Part shown: positions 1 through 23,289 of the stretch, in pieces
Numbering within the stretch: position 1 is the stretch's first letter
Layout of the letters: each line of letters opens with the position of its first letter
From: Haliclystus octoradiatus
Lineage: Eukaryota; Cnidaria; Staurozoa; Stauromedusae; Haliclystidae
Assembly: GCA_916610825.1 (NCBI GenBank)
Contig: OU744447.1
Location: 32,260,073-32,324,072, forward strand
Reading direction: 5' to 3'
DNA: 64,000 nucleotides
Notes under the pieces: generated by a model
Database searches by the model: none
What the model was told of the DNA's origin: nothing
Seen by the model: only the letters and a program-made list of their open reading frames with translations
Made by a program: the position numbers and the translations under genes

Positions 1-430
1 ATCCTAAACGATCTGGCAGTGCATTTATTCTAGAAAAACGCCTTAATGGTTGTTGATTCGTTGGTTCATTAACTGCAGGTGTGGTTTCAGCAGACTCGGT
101 GTTTGCTGATGAGCCAGTCGGTCCGAATTGATTTCTTGAGGCAAGAACGGTATTGCCATTGTCCGATAGCCATGCCGTATTGCTTCCTTTTGGAAGGATA
201 TACTCAACGTCCTTAGGTGTGTGTGCTGAAGAGGGCTGGTACATTACGATATCTCCCGTTGGGAAATCAGCAATAAACGGGATTCTAATATATTTACCTA
301 AAAGTATCTCGGCTGGAGATTTTCCTCTGGTCAAGGATGTGGCATGATGGACAGTTAAAATGCGATAGAGAAACATGTCAAATGAAACACGCAAGCCCTT
401 ATGCCAAGCCTTCATTCTACGTTTTACCGT

Positions 431-1560
431 CTAGACAGCGCGCTCAGCAAGACCAATGGCACGTGGGAAATAAACAGAAGATTCAATTTTCTTGCACCCT
501 GAACGAGAAAGCCATTGCACAATTTCTTCATTAACAAACTCTTTCGCATTATCCGACACAAAACTATGAGGGATACCAAAACGAGAAAATATATCGGCTA
601 GTATGCGAACAACAGTGGGTGTGGCCCGATTGGGGCATCTGGTAGCCTCAATCCAACCGCTACCGGCATCTGCAATAATTAAAATTGGCCCAATATCTGA
701 AATATGCGCAAAATCCATGTGAACACGTTCCCAGGGGGCTGCTTCGGGCCAAGTGTGGACTGTTTTTGGAAAGCGAGGGCGTAGCGCACAACAGGTAGAA
801 CAGTTTGTAATAAAGTTTTCAACTTCTTTAAAAATTCCCGGCCACCACGCACCCTGGAGTAAAAATCGCCTGGTAGCATGAATTCCGGCATGGGTGTTGT
901 GCGCCTTTTTGAGTACATCAGATCTCAAATTAATTGGGATATATGGTGTTGATTTAAAATAAATGAGGTTGTTATGAACTGTAAGTTCATCTTTAACACG
1001 CGAGAAGGCCTTTTCTGCCTCTGATAGACCGGACCAAAAGCCAGAAATAATACGTTTAATGATGCTTTGTGCAGCACGATCGTTATACATTGAAGCCTCA
1101 ATTTGACTGCTTGAAGTAATTGGGGCAAAAAATGCTGAGTCAGTAGCAACGGAGACGCTGGCAACAACGTCTTCCCGCGTAATTGTATTTTGAGTAAGAC
1201 GAGATAAAGCATCTGCATGAGTAATGTTAGCACCAGGTTCATATTTTAGTTCGAAATCGAAGGCCATAAGTTTAATAGCCCATCTGGAAAGGCGTGCTGA
1301 GGCTGTTTTAGGTATTGATTTGTGAGTACCAAAAATAAAAGATAGAGCTTGATGATCGGAGACGATCAGAAATTTTCGCCCTAACAAAAATTTATATTTA
1401 AATTTATAGACGTTCTACGCACCATACCACTGCTAATGCTTCACGTTCTGTGGCAGAATATTTTTGTTCTGCAGCACTTAATGTTTTTGAAACGTAAATA
1501 ACCGGATACCCGTCTTGTGTCAAAATACCGGCAACAGCTGTCCCAGACGCATCAGTTGTC
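431..1560 (-). pseudogene. gypsy RNase H and integrase fragment
   Basis: RNase H begins near 1,560 with TDASGTAVAGIL and ATEREALAVVWCVERL, then loses frame at about 1,410 and resumes as KFLIVSDHQALSFIFG. The integrase zinc region (H...H...CxxC: HNTHAGIHATRRFL, NCSTCCALRP) and the catalytic core (MDFA, SDNAKEF, GLAERAV) follow. At least one frameshift and one in-frame stop: not functional. Confidence 0.88.
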
Positions 1561-2025
1561 AAGGTGACTGCTGGGTTTTAATTTCATCGTGGCGATAACA
1601 TCCTTGATGACGGGTAGAAAATCTGCGGACGATTTGCTACAAGTATAATTAACAGTATTTTTATTTAAAATATCTCTACCTAGTAAGCCATAAGGGCGGG
1701 AAGATTGTACAACTTGTATGGGCATTGTAAAATAATTATTAGTGTGATTAGTATTATTACGTTCAACTGTTGCTTTAAGTTCACCTATCGATAAAAGTCC
1801 ACGATCGTCATAAGATTGTAATTTCCTGGTTGATTCAGATAGATCAGGACTTCCAAGATTTTGCCAGATTGCTGTCGAAACAATGGTGCACGACGCACCT
1901 GTGTCATGCTGCATGGGAACGGTAATATTATTTAATTTTACATCTTCCATAACTTCATTCATGCTATTGATACTTCCTGGTTGATCATCATTAATATTCA
2001 ATAGAAAGTAATCATTGGATTCCAT
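1552..2025 (-). pseudogene. gypsy aspartic protease fragment
   Basis: 157 codons with the retropepsin signature HDTGASCTIVS and the later strand YGLLGRDIL. It follows two zinc knuckles in another frame (about 2,060-2,240: CGNCGSRHPPRRC, CSACGIRGHYSAVC). The frame ends where RNase H sequence begins, with no reverse transcriptase between. Confidence 0.85.
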
Positions 2026-2162
2026 TTCATTTGATTTTTGTACAACTACAGATGACTCTAATGCATAATTGATATGACTTTGTTTGGCATGATTTGAAGA
2101 CGTTTGTTTATTATGGTATTGTGACTTACCAGCGGAACGGCAAACGGCACTATAATGCCCTC

Positions 2163-2954
2163 TTATACCACAAGCTGAACAGTTTTTACCGTATGCTGGA
2201 CATCGTCTTGGTGGATGACGAGAGCCACAATTCCCACATTCACGCTGATTACCCTGTGTTGACTTGGTGCTGTGTATGGCATCTTGATTTCCAGATAATT
2301 CTGTTGGCAGAAATTGTTGTAGTGAAATGTTGCGGTTGACAAAAAGGCAGTTGTTTGGTTATATTGCCGCACACGTTCCCGGAGATCTTCGTACGTTGCG
2401 GTTGGTGTAAGGCGAATGTAATCCAACAGATCTTTACGCAGTTTAACATCAGCAAATGAGTTGATAAAAATCATCTTTTTCATTTCTTCGTTGGGATCTT
2501 GTTCATCTTTGAATTTATCGAAGTCACATTTATCTGCTGCAGGATTTATGCGAATATGGAGTTCATCCGCTGATTCGTCCGGCATTTGTTTGATGGCCAG
2601 AAAATTTTTTCTTTCAGCGATAATTAAACGCTGTTTTGGTTGTACCAATTACATGGCTTTCTTCTCAATCGCTATGTAAGGAATATCAGCCAGTTTCAAT
2701 GGCCTGCCCAGTCTTGTTAATTTTATTAAAGCATCTTCGCCACATAGAGAAAGGAGCAGATCCTTAATCGGATAACGTTTATTGGCAGGATCATCTTTGA
2801 GTGATTTCGTTCGAGCTTTGGCTGCAAATGCTGTAAACCAGGCTTCTGTTCGTTCTGGATCTGATAGATTCAATGACTTTAATTTCAAATCCATGATAAA
2901 TAGTTGATTTGATAATTGAGTGATGATATACTGTATATTTATAATAAATTTCAC
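2163..2954 (-). pseudogene. gypsy gag fragment
   Basis: Two adjoining frames (2,649-2,954 and 2,163-2,648) give an N-terminal gag region (NLSDPERTEAWFTAFAAKA) and a capsid-like helical region (ESADELHIRI, MKKMIFINSFADVKLRKDLL). The first frame is closed just before the second begins, so gag is broken. Zinc knuckles follow in a third frame. Confidence 0.8.
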
Positions 2955-2968
2955 TCGGGGACGCCAAT

Positions 2969-3155
2969 TTGTGGTGTCGTTCTAGACAGAGAACACGCTT
3001 GCATTATGTCTGAATAGAACTGACTATATTTCAACATACATTACAATTACTATATTAAGATCATATGACTTTAGCAGTTACACAATAATCACAGTTGGTA
3101 TTTACATGTTTATAATTAGGTAACTACGTCACAATTTGACCAAACAAAGACAAGA
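2969..3155 (-). repeat. probable LTR of the minus-strand gypsy element
   Basis: Sits immediately upstream (on the minus strand) of the primer-binding region, ends in CA next to it, and has no coding potential. The outer boundary is inferred from where plus-strand pol sequence of another element starts. Confidence 0.5.
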
Positions 3156-3490
3156 CATGGCGATCTGCTGAAGTGTTGCCCAGATCATATGTAGTTAGGG
3201 ATGATAATGGTCATGTATTTAGACGTAATCGCAGACATATTATTTCTACTTCAGTATCTAATCCTGTTTCAAGCACAGATGAATGTTTGGTTAATCAGTC
3301 ACCACAGTCACCAATAATAGAAAATCAGTCACTTTCTAGGCAGAACACTCATAATTCCAGCTATCAGCCAATTACTGTTGACGTGTCTAGTGCCAACAAC
3401 AGATTATCTAATGCTACTGCGATGCAAGCATCACCTATTACAACCCGTTCAGGGAGGATTGTCAAACCTCCTGATCGCCTAAATTTATGA
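3156..3490 (+). pseudogene. C-terminal end of a gypsy pol protein
   Basis: The open frame includes LPRSYVVRDDNGHVFRRNRR and ends TRSGRIVKPPDRLNL plus stop, the standard tail of K02A2.6-type gypsy pol (integrase C-terminus, then a disordered Ser/Asn-rich tail). It is only the last about 110 residues. The rest was cut away, apparently by the neighbouring minus-strand element. Confidence 0.82.
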
Positions 3491-3539
3491 TTGTTAGTTC
3501 TTTTATTGTAAATGCTATTTTTTTATTTAATCATTTTTA

Positions 3540-3751
3540 ACGTGAGCTTTTAGTTTAGGAGAGAAATGTTATAATCTTGTTTTAGCCTCTCATTGGGAGT
3601 TGCACGTGCTCTGGCGGACAGCCCCGTTCTTTTAGTCGTCTTTCAGTTTTACTTAGTTTTGAAACTATAGTTTTATTATCAAACTAATAAACTTGATATT
3701 ATACTATGAATGCCGTTGTATTGTTTTGTTTATAATATACAGTTTATGACA
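3540..3751 (+). repeat. LTR-like sequence after the gypsy pol tail
   Basis: Follows the pol stop and a purine tract (TTTAGGAGAGAAA). It begins TGTTATAATCTTG at about 3,568 and contains TTATTATCAAACTAATAAACTTG. Inferred 3' LTR. No second copy in the window to prove the limits. Confidence 0.45.
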
Positions 3752-3862
3752 GTATATGATTATTAAAACAGAGTTACACAAGTTATCTTGATGTTTGGTC
3801 GTTTGTCTTATTTCGTCCTTAAATCTCTATAATACAATCTTACATGGCGCAGTTAATAGGAT

Positions 3863-4351
3863 GTGGAAACCAGATGTGGAACCAGATGTGGAATCAGATG
3901 TGGAACCAAACATGAAAAAGGAGATTGCCTTGACATCCATTTAGAGTGTCATTTGCAGAAATTTTGCTTTACAAAATCACAATTATCGCAAAACTGTATT
4001 GAAATAGCTCACATAAGTAACCACCAGGAAAATTTAATTGCGCTACAAATCACGCATAGAAATCACAGCAAGCAAGTAAATTGGCTAGCTGATACTGCGG
4101 CAGGATGTGACGCAATGGGACTCCAAGATCTTCACCAATTAATGGGGGCTAATGATGTTGACTTTCAGCCTGAAAATGAACATTTAGTGGGACCAAATTG
4201 TTGCACTCTAGAGTCTCATGGGTATGTTATTATGGAAATATTTCGTGAAACTCATAAGTACAAGGCCAAAGTTCACATTTTGAATGAAGTAACCCATCCT
4301 TTATTAAGCAGAGCAGGTTGTATTGCTCTAAAATTGATTCCTAAAGAATGA
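3863..4351 (+). pseudogene. gypsy gag zinc-knuckle and protease remnant
   Basis: 162 codons. [11 protein letters not shown] is retained and the second zinc knuckle is deleted. The protease motif is mutated to LADTAAGCDAMG. The start is built on a short repeated unit (TGTGGAACCAGATG-like, 3,860-3,905). Confidence 0.85.
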
Positions 4352-5104
4352 CCCATGGTCCCGTTACAAGCATTATCCCTGGGACCCCCAAGCTCTGCTA
4401 AAGCAACCCACATAGTGCCCACTTCGAAAGATCCAAGTCAGGATCAACTAAAGCAAAAAAACATTAGCTGACTTTTCAGATGTATTTGTTTCTGATGGTC
4501 CTCTCCCATTCATGTCTGGACCCCCAATGAGCATTGAACTAACAGAAAATGCTATTTGTTTTGACAAGTATAAAAATCCTTTGATTATTCTCCCTGGTCT
4601 TCTCTTGAATAAAAGGAAAACGTCGAAGACTGTACGCATTAGGCTACAATCTCTTAGTAACAAAAACTAATAATATATTTGTAAACAATAAAGTGTACCT
4701 TTGTACAAATCTCTTTGATCGCTGTTTAATAACTATCGTTTCAAACGTTGAACCTTCTACTGATTAACATTTGTAGTCTATGCCTATTTATTTACATTTA
4801 GAATAATGATTCAGCAATTTTATATCTGACAAGCTCATCAAAACATATATAGAATTGATACAATATGCACAAAACTAGCTATTAAATAGTCTCAATAAGC
4901 ACAATTTTATGTTTACGAAGTTTGTTTACTTTTGATTTATGCTTACATGTGCGTAGTTTATTTTTAGTATAACGTAATTCTCTATATTTAATGTTTCCAA
5001 TCTATTACCTTAAAATAGAATGATGTAAGGCATTAATCAGCTTATACATTATTCATCTAACTTATGTTATTCATTATATTATAAAACTATTACTTATGTT
5101 AATC

Positions 5105-6309
5105 AAGAGAAAAGCCAGATTGGTCCCATCCTATGGTCATTGTTCCAAAGAAAGGGTTCTATGAGCCTATAATAACTGTCGACTTCACCAAGCTAAATCG
5201 CTTTGTCAAACGCCCAGGGTACATGATGAAAACCCCTATTACTGGCAGCTACCCTTAGACGAAAATAGTAAAACGCTGACAACATTTATCACCCCTTGGG
5301 GCCTAATAAGCTTTTTGAGAAATTCCATGGGTCTCATATATCAGCAGAGGATGAAAATAATCGCCGGGGCGATGAAGCCCTCAAAGGCACATAAAATGTG
5401 AAAAAGGTTGTTGAAGATGTTATAATTTTTGACAAAGAACCTGGTCCTCAGCATGATGCAGGTGTCAGAGCAGTAATAAAGAGATGCCGAACAACAGGTA
5501 TAACCAAGCAGTAAAAAGTTTATTTATGCCCAACCAAGTATACAATGGTGTAGTTAACAATTATGTAAAGAAGGCTATACCATTTAACAAGAGCTAGTAC
5601 AAGCCCTTGCATCATTCCCAACTCCTTCAAATAGAACATATTTAAGATCGTTTTGTGGTTTGATCCGCCAATTTGATGTCTTTAGCCCTCGTGTAGGTGA
5701 TTTGGCTGAGCCATTCCATGCACTCCTGTTACCAAAAACTGTGTTTATTTGGGGAGTGGAACAGCAAGAAGCATTTAAAGAGTTGATGTTGCTACTCACA
5801 TCACCACGCGTATTAACACATTACAGAGCCGGATCAAAGCTATACGATTGGAGACGGATTCCGCAAAATCCCGTTGCCTTGGATTCACCCTCTGGCAGCA
5901 AGAAAATAACACTGACGAATGGTATTTGCTTCAATGTGGAAGTCTTTCGCTGATCCCTGTCGAGACAAGGTATTCTACAACGGAAATAGAACTTTTAGCT
6001 GTTTTTTGGGCTGTTGAAAAATGTAAACTATTTGTACATGGTGCCCATTTTCAGTTGGTCACTGACCACAAGCCACTGATATCAATAATCAACAACAACA
6101 GTTATGATCAAGTGACAACTCCATGCATCATCCGCCTGAACGAAAAGCTCAACACATGTTTTCCGATTGCTGTATGGCGTCCTGGAACAGCACACACCGT
6201 TGCTGATGTATTTTCAAGGTATCCAACAAGTGAGCCTAGTGACGAAGACAAAGATGAAAGTGCAAGTATTCATACTTTAGTCAATAAAGTCGTCCTAAAC
6301 ATGCTATAG
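5105..6309 (+). pseudogene. gypsy reverse transcriptase / RNase H remnant
   Basis: Broken frames. VIVPKKGFYEPIITVDFTKL and NRFVKRPGY (RT fingers) appear near 5,135-5,230; SFCGLIRQFDVFSPRVGDLAEP (RT connection) near 5,655; then RNase H with RYSTTEIELLAVFWAVEKC and FQLVTDHKPLISI, and the end AHTVADVFSRYP. Several stops and shifts; inactive. Confidence 0.82.
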
Positions 6310-6439
6310 TGGAAGCTTATGCAGCATTGAAAGACGTCAATTTATCTAAAGTCACTGCAGCTGCCTCATAAGACATTGCATACATCAAGCTGTCATACGT
6401 TAAGCATAGTTTTAAAGTCAGAAAGTGATGATCCTGAGT

Positions 6440-7272
6440 TTATACTGCAGTAAAAGGTATTGAAAATTTGAAGAACCCACAACTGAAAAAGGTTGATTCT
6501 TCACAATAAAAATCTGCGAAACAAACTAGCAAGAAGGCGATATTTGAAAGAAATCGCCTAAAGGGCCGTCCTGATATGTGTGGTCCCAAAGAGGGCCTCA
6601 AAACTTCTGATAATTTTCCCAATGCTTGGAGAAGACATTGGAAACTTTGCAAGGGACAATAGAATATAGGTGCCGAGGCATGGAGAAAGACAGTTGTGGC
6701 GACAGTTGATGACAATGAAATGCATGAACCATGGTTGACATGTAAGAAAATAAAAAACACCTAGAAGAAAAATATTCTAGAAACTTCAGCTATGGAGAAA
6801 TCGTACAATTGTCCGTTGTGAGAAATAAACAACGGTTATCAAGCAGCATGTACTGGGTTGCTACCAGAATTACTTGTGGAAAAGCAAGGAAGGGTTGTAA
6901 TGTCAAATTGAATGTTGATTCTCATTGAAGTGCTGCCTTATACAAAGGATTATATTATACCCAGCTGGAGGATGGTAGAACAAGACTAATTTCAACAGAG
7001 ACTGCCTGAATTTCACAACTTTTACCCACAAATAACAACAATATATCTCTGAAATTGGTGCAGGTAATTTTACAACAAGGACAGATGATGAAAACAAGTA
7101 TGCCTCAATTATCCAAGTCAAATCATACCTACCACTTGGAAAAAAACCTACACCACGGAATTCAGACGACAAAGGCATGCCTGTGGAATGAAGATGATGT
7201 TGGCATCTGGAAGGAACACATGGAAAACATAGCTGAAAGACGTAAAGAAAGCAAAAAAGCAGAAAAAACATA
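6440..7272 (+). other. unrecognised, broken coding-like stretch
   Basis: Plus-strand frames read, with stops, LKNPQLKKVDSSQ, RRHWKLCKGQ, MYWVATRITCGKARKGCNVK, ALYKGLYYTQLEDGRTRL and, at the end (7,055-7,272), a clean 72-codon frame ending KESKKAEKT. The pattern of Cys, Trp and basic residues looks protein-like rather than random. I do not recognise a family. It may be a decayed transposon protein or gene fragment next to the gypsy remnant. Confidence 0.35.
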
Positions 7273-8040
7273 ATAGTTAAATGAATAACATTTTATTCCT
7301 TCTTAAAAGCTGGATTTATCTTCCAGTTGTCAGCCATTGAGTCTTATATGTTAATATAATGCAATAAAACCAATTATGCTAATGAAAATTCTCATGTCTG
7401 AATGGTAAAGGAATGTAAGAGATGATGCAAAAACTGACTTATAGAACTAAGAGAATATTCCCAAGTAGGAACATTTTTGAGTTTGTTATTAAATTGAGCC
7501 ATTGCGATTTTTTTTCTTTAACATTGCATGTTTTTGTAATTGTAATTTTGCATTTGTTGTTAAGATGATACAAATTCTGCAGACATGCAAGTTAGTGGTA
7601 TAGATGAGAAACTACGGTGCTTCTGTCCAGGACAAGATGAAGGGTGAGATGAATTTTGAAGATCACATTTTAGTTAAATCACATTGCTTATATTCTATTA
7701 TTCAGGGTTAGCTTTACTATGCATATTTTTGAATTTATTTACTTATTAAACACATTTCTTACCTCGAATTTGTCATTGCTGCATCATAAGCTTCAGTAAG
7801 CCTTTACAGAACAATCCGGCATCGGGGGAAGGTTAATTATAAAATCAATGTTGCCCCTCACCCAGGGGGATTAAATTAGTATTTTGTCGCAACGGATCAT
7901 TGCTCTTCCATTTGGAGTTCCTGTAATCAAAGCATTCTAAATCGCATCCTCGCAAGACTGTGAAATCGTGGCACGAGTATTCCTTCAATGTGATTATCAA
8001 AACAATGTATCTTAATGCTTGGAATCCTGCTTTGGCTCAG
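7273..8040. other. no recognisable feature
   Basis: AT-rich sequence with scattered stops in all frames. I see no splice-bordered homology, RNA gene or repeat shared with the rest of the window. Confidence 0.5.
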
Positions 8041-8067
8041 CATTAGAGGTAGAATTAAATATCCAGC

Positions 8068-8205
8068 GATATTAATCTTGTTATATGCGCAAAAATACAT
8101 ACAGTAATTGGTGCAACAGCTTCGATTTAATAGATTTTAGATTAAATCGAAACTGTTGCTCCAATTACTGTGTGTTTTTTATCGCATATACCATCATAAA
8201 ATAGA
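8068..8205. repeat. fold-back MITE with near-perfect hairpin
   Basis: CAGTAATTGGTGCAACAG at 8,104 is mirrored by the inverse CTGTTGCTCCAATTACTG at 8,154. The arms continue (TCGATTTAA / TTAAATCGA) around a short loop. Flanking TATATGCG / CGCATATA extend the inverted repeat. A related fragment, GTAATTGGCGCAACTGTTTC, occurs at about 42,080. Confidence 0.75.
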
Positions 8206-8569
8206 TATTAATGCTCAAACTTAAAACGGTATATCTCCAACTTTGACATGAGAAAATATCTGTATACCGAATTGACTCGGGCGAGATCATTTGCAAGGGA
8301 ATATGTCTTGTTGAGGGCTCTCACCCTCGCTCCTCTCATACCCCTAGCTCGATATTGGAACAGTTTACCTGTTTTCTTAAACGATTACAGTAGCCTTGCA
8401 ATATTAAAGCATAAGTGAATGGATTAAATACTTGAAAATCAAGATGCCTTGTGATTACAAAACCGTACTTGCACGTAAATAATTTTCTGTTTTAACTTGA
8501 TATCTTGAAGCTTTTAACTTGGAAAATATTCCTTGTGGTCCCATTGGTTGACACTTACGTCATTGTTTT

Positions 8570-9395
8570 TAGCTTCATTCTGCAGACGTTTTACACACAA
8601 GGTCCACAAAGTCAATGTCCACGAGGCCCTTGTGAGAAGAAGGTCAAGGTCTAGATCAGTCGTCAAGGTCCACAAGCTTTTACTAAAACTTAATTCATAC
8701 GGAATTACGTACGAGCTCCATAAATGGATGTTCTCCTTTCTATCAAATCAAACTCAATCTGTCTTAATTGGAGAAAGCATTTTCATTTCCTCAGCCAGTT
8801 AATAGTGGAGTGCCACAAGGCTCCGTATTACGACCATTGCTATTTCTTATATACATCAATGATATTATTACATGCCTTGAGATCAACACCAGTATTAAGC
8901 TCTTTGCTGACGATGCAATACCAAGATCACAAAGATTCTCTATCTCAAACGTTATTAAATCTCTCTGTGTAGGTGGCAGCTACGTATTGCTTACGAGATA
9001 TACTTTGTTCTATCAACTGGCAATTTAAAATTTCCTGAAAATATATATGCTCCTTAAAATATCATTCTTTTGCCAATGTTACCAATGTTAAAGACTTTGA
9101 TGTGATCATCACTTCTGATTTAAAGTCATCCCATCACTGCTCAATGATTTCTGCCAAGGCTTATGGAAGAACATATCTAATTTTTAAATGCTTTTTGTCA
9201 TCAAATCAATATCGACTGGTGAACGCATTCAAAGTTCATGTGCGACCTCTGCTTGAATCGGCATCACCAGCATGGAATCCATACCTTTTGAAAGACATTG
9301 AAAAAATTGAATCGGTGCAGCGATATTTCACTAGAAGATTATATATAGACGTAAAAAAAAAAAAAAAAAAAAAATTATATCTATAGAGATATTTA
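8570..9395 (+). mobile_element. 5'-truncated LINE (non-LTR retrotransposon) remnant
   Basis: Contains reverse-transcriptase motifs in shifting frames: LLKLNSYGITYELHKWMFSF, SGVPQGSVLRPLLFLIYIND and IKLFADDA (FADD catalytic box). Near 9,230-9,340 it has VRPLLESASPAWNPYLLKDI and ESVQRYFTRR, the usual C-terminal region of CR1/Jockey-type LINE pol. It ends in a poly-A run at about 9,353-9,373. Frameshifts make it inactive. Confidence 0.88.
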
Positions 9396-9939
9396 AATAC
9401 AAATAAATATTCCCATGATGCTTATGGAGTTTCCTCTCTGGATAGCAGTACCAAGTCTCTGATGAAGGGTTGGTCGATGAAAGCTTTATTTTCTGGTCCA
9501 CAGGTTCCTAGTGCTTACTTTCTGCTGCAGTTGACTGGAAAAGGTAATTGCCACTCACAGATGAAGATTGTTTAGCTTATTTCTTTTCAGCTGGGTGGGC
9601 TGCTGTTCCGACTGAAGCAAATGATTCAACGTAGATGAAATCCCACACAAAAGGCTTTCCCCTAGACAAAGGAATATATATCATTCCATTTTCATGCTAC
9701 GTCATGATAGATGGCCATCCGAGGGAACATAAGTGTTTTGAACCTGAAGATATGTTGTTCACACATTTTCAAGCCCAAACCAAGCCAGGCAATGCGTAAT
9801 CGCTCATCTATCTATTAAAGACCGAGATGTGCTGATGGTAGTAACTTAATTCAAGAAGAAAGAGGACATGTAGGTAGTGAGTTAATGACAAAATAAGTCA
9901 GATGGCTGCTGGTAGTATATCGTGATTCATAAAATCGAC

Positions 9940-10245
9940 CAGTGATGTCAAAGCCGAAAGCAATTGTGACCCAAATTCTCTGACTGGTTCATTGATCTTT
10001 TAAATGTTGCGGTTTTAAGCCATCGAGACCACTAGCAGAACCATTTAGGAAGCGATTAATAAAGCTTTCTTTACTTCTTCAGCAGTTACTTTACATTGAC
10101 GGGATTGTAGAGAAAATTCAGGTGGTTGGACAGGGCTCATGTAGTCCTTTAACTGGTCTGGATGCTTTTCCTTTAACTTTAGGCAATTTTCTAAAGTATA
10201 TAGCTTCATTGCTTGCTGCAAATCTGCTCCCTTTAAGCTTTGGTC
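9940..10245 (-). mobile_element. LINE reverse transcriptase fragment
   Basis: Minus strand reads LENCLKLKEKHPDQLKDY, QCKVTAEEVKKA and, after a frameshift, FLNGSASGLDGLKPQHLKD. The last is the GSSGGPDGLRPQHLKDL type of non-LTR RT motif. A short dead fragment of a different family and opposite orientation from the LINE at 8,570. Confidence 0.75.
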
Positions 10246-10640
10246 AAATGACTTTTTATTTCGCCAACATTAGTAGGATTTTGTGAGTTCTAATTGTTAT
10301 TAAAGAAATCCTACCAATGTTGGCTAAGTGGCCAAATGACTTTTTAGTTCGCCAACATTCATTTGACATTCATAGGATCTTGTTGAAAATATGAACCTTC
10401 TTCTGATTGGTCAACAATGACATAGCTTGACTCAGGATTGGCGGACTCGATTGACTAGTCACCAACCTTCAAAATATCAACCGCTCGTGAGGAAAATGAA
10501 TTCAACAATATCTTATGAATGTTGTCGAAAATAAAAAGTCATTTGGCCACCCCCAAGATGTTGGCGGAAAACGCCAACAACCGTAGGATTAAATCCTATG
10601 AATGTTGGCGAAATTAAAAGTCATTTGGCCGGGGCTTTAT
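10242..10640. repeat. fold-back element with GGCCAAATGACTTTT ends
   Basis: TCAAATGACTTTTTATTTCG (10,244) and GGCCAAATGACTTTTTAGTT (10,331) are inverted against AAAAAGTCATTTGGCC (10,531) and AAAAGTCATTTGGCC (10,616). The arms also share CGCCAACATTCATAGGAT. Nested or composite MITE; no coding capacity. Confidence 0.75.
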
Positions 10641-11427
10641 GTCCCCAATGTTAATTGTTTCTGCTATTTTCTTTGCCAGGAAATTTTCAGGTCGAAGTTG
10701 TGACCTAGGTCACTCCTAGGCATCTATCCCATATTCCGCTTCATGATACTGAGAGCCGCTGCACTGTATCAAATGCACACAGGAAAACAACGTGTGACTA
10801 TTGAACTCTTAGGTTGCTCTTGTAATCGCGTATTGTGTAATGTGTATTTCTGTATGATGAACATAATCATTTAATCAGGGAAGGCGTTTAACGCATTTTT
10901 GATCTTATAGTGGCCAAGCTGATTTGCTTGTTGTATTCTGTTGATATAAAGCACTGCTGTTTACGAAAGCAGGTTATCAAAATTGAAAAACTTACCCCCT
11001 CTAATAGATTTAAAGAAAACTTCAGAACGATAACTAAATATATATTTAATTATTGTATTTGACTATTTAACATTTAAAGGCAAGATATTTTCTATTTGAG
11101 GATAAATATGTCAACATATTGATAATTATTTCCCGTTTGAATCGACAGATCAACTACATGGGAACATTTATATCGATGTCCATAAGACAGTAGAAAGTTG
11201 TCTATCAACGACCGTACCATATTTGGTGTCACACAATCAATTCGGGTAAACAGTTAATAGCTAATGATAGTTTACAAATATGCCGTAAACAGTATACCTA
11301 GACCTATGCCACATGCCCCTTTACTCCACTTTACCAACGGCCGTTTCGCCACAGGGTAAAGTCACCAGCGGAATAGTGGGCCTTGTGGAGCTAGGCTACA
11401 ATATACCATAAAATTCCCTCGAACCAT

Positions 11428-11530
11428 TATCATTTATTGTGATACCTTTAAACCTAGACAGGCTTTTTTAAGGGCATATTATAACACAATACAATATAAA
11501 GTGTTTTTTTTATATATAATATTTGCTATT
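11428..11530 (-). mobile_element. 3' tail of a LINE, inverted
   Basis: The reverse complement contains GCCTGTCTAGGTTTAAAGG, near-identical to the 3' tail of the LINE fragment ending at about 50,148. A dead 3' end. Confidence 0.55.
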
Positions 11531-12058
11531 GAAGCAAACAAGCCACCCCCTAGCCGTTTAGGATTTATATAAATCCTCTCTTCTGTGGCAAGGAGAGTGT
11601 GATACTGGCGTTTGATTTAATGATTAAAATAAATATAAAATAAATTAAAATAATATAATATAATTCGAAGATGATTTACTATAATGAGAAAGCAAGTGAA
11701 AATATCTGTAGAACAGCATTTTATCATCTTCGTAACAATTCCATATGGGCCATGTTGGTGTTGCATATTTTAACATTTTCTATAACAAATAAAGATCGGA
11801 ATTTATCCTCAGTTCATTTCAGAATATTAAATCCAGATCAATCCTTAATTATTTTAGAACAGAGATATCCGATTCAAACAATCCAGAATACCTGCACATG
11901 CGTACTTCGAAAAGAATGTGCTGCTGTGCAATGATGTCGTCATTTCAAAGTGAACCAAAAGGAATCTTCTGTGAGTTTTTTTTTCGGTTGCCAACTTGCC
12001 CAACTAAAAGGAGAAAGCGCTCTTCAAATCTCAATAGATCATAATTAAATATACAAAT

Positions 12059-23289
<11,231 letters not shown>

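Larger units (their letters stand above)
1..2968 (-). mobile_element. Ty3/gypsy retrotransposon, decayed, reverse transcriptase missing
   Basis: Read on the minus strand from 2968 leftward. LTR/PBS junction at about 2,969 (TTGGCGTCCCCGAGTG follows the LTR), gag (about 2,954-2,070, two frames), protease, then RNase H and integrase, running off the left edge. A stop (TAG) interrupts integrase at about 430, after LAERAV. The protease reading (HDTGASCTIVS) passes almost directly into the RNase H sequence near 1,560, so reverse transcriptase is deleted. Sequence style is that of K02A2.6-type gypsy pol. Confidence 0.85.
3752..6310 (+). mobile_element. decayed gypsy element, same family as the copy at 26,644-29,696
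   Basis: Starts with about 90 bp of the same LTR (3,752-3,844) and the same TGGCGCAGTTA primer-binding region. Most of gag is missing. A zinc-knuckle remnant and protease (3,863-4,351) align with the young copy but with substitutions (LADTAAG for LADTGAG) and a stop where the young copy reads Trp. After about 4,450 it contains the pre-RT region (ADFSDVF, MSGPPMSIEL), RT pieces (about 5,105-5,600) and RNase H (5,660-6,309), which the young copy lacks. Confidence 0.85.

Noticed and set aside
10650..11410. Possible gene upstream of UBE2D
   Set aside because: Only short frames, no recognised motif; nothing supportable apart from unassigned repeat-like sequence.
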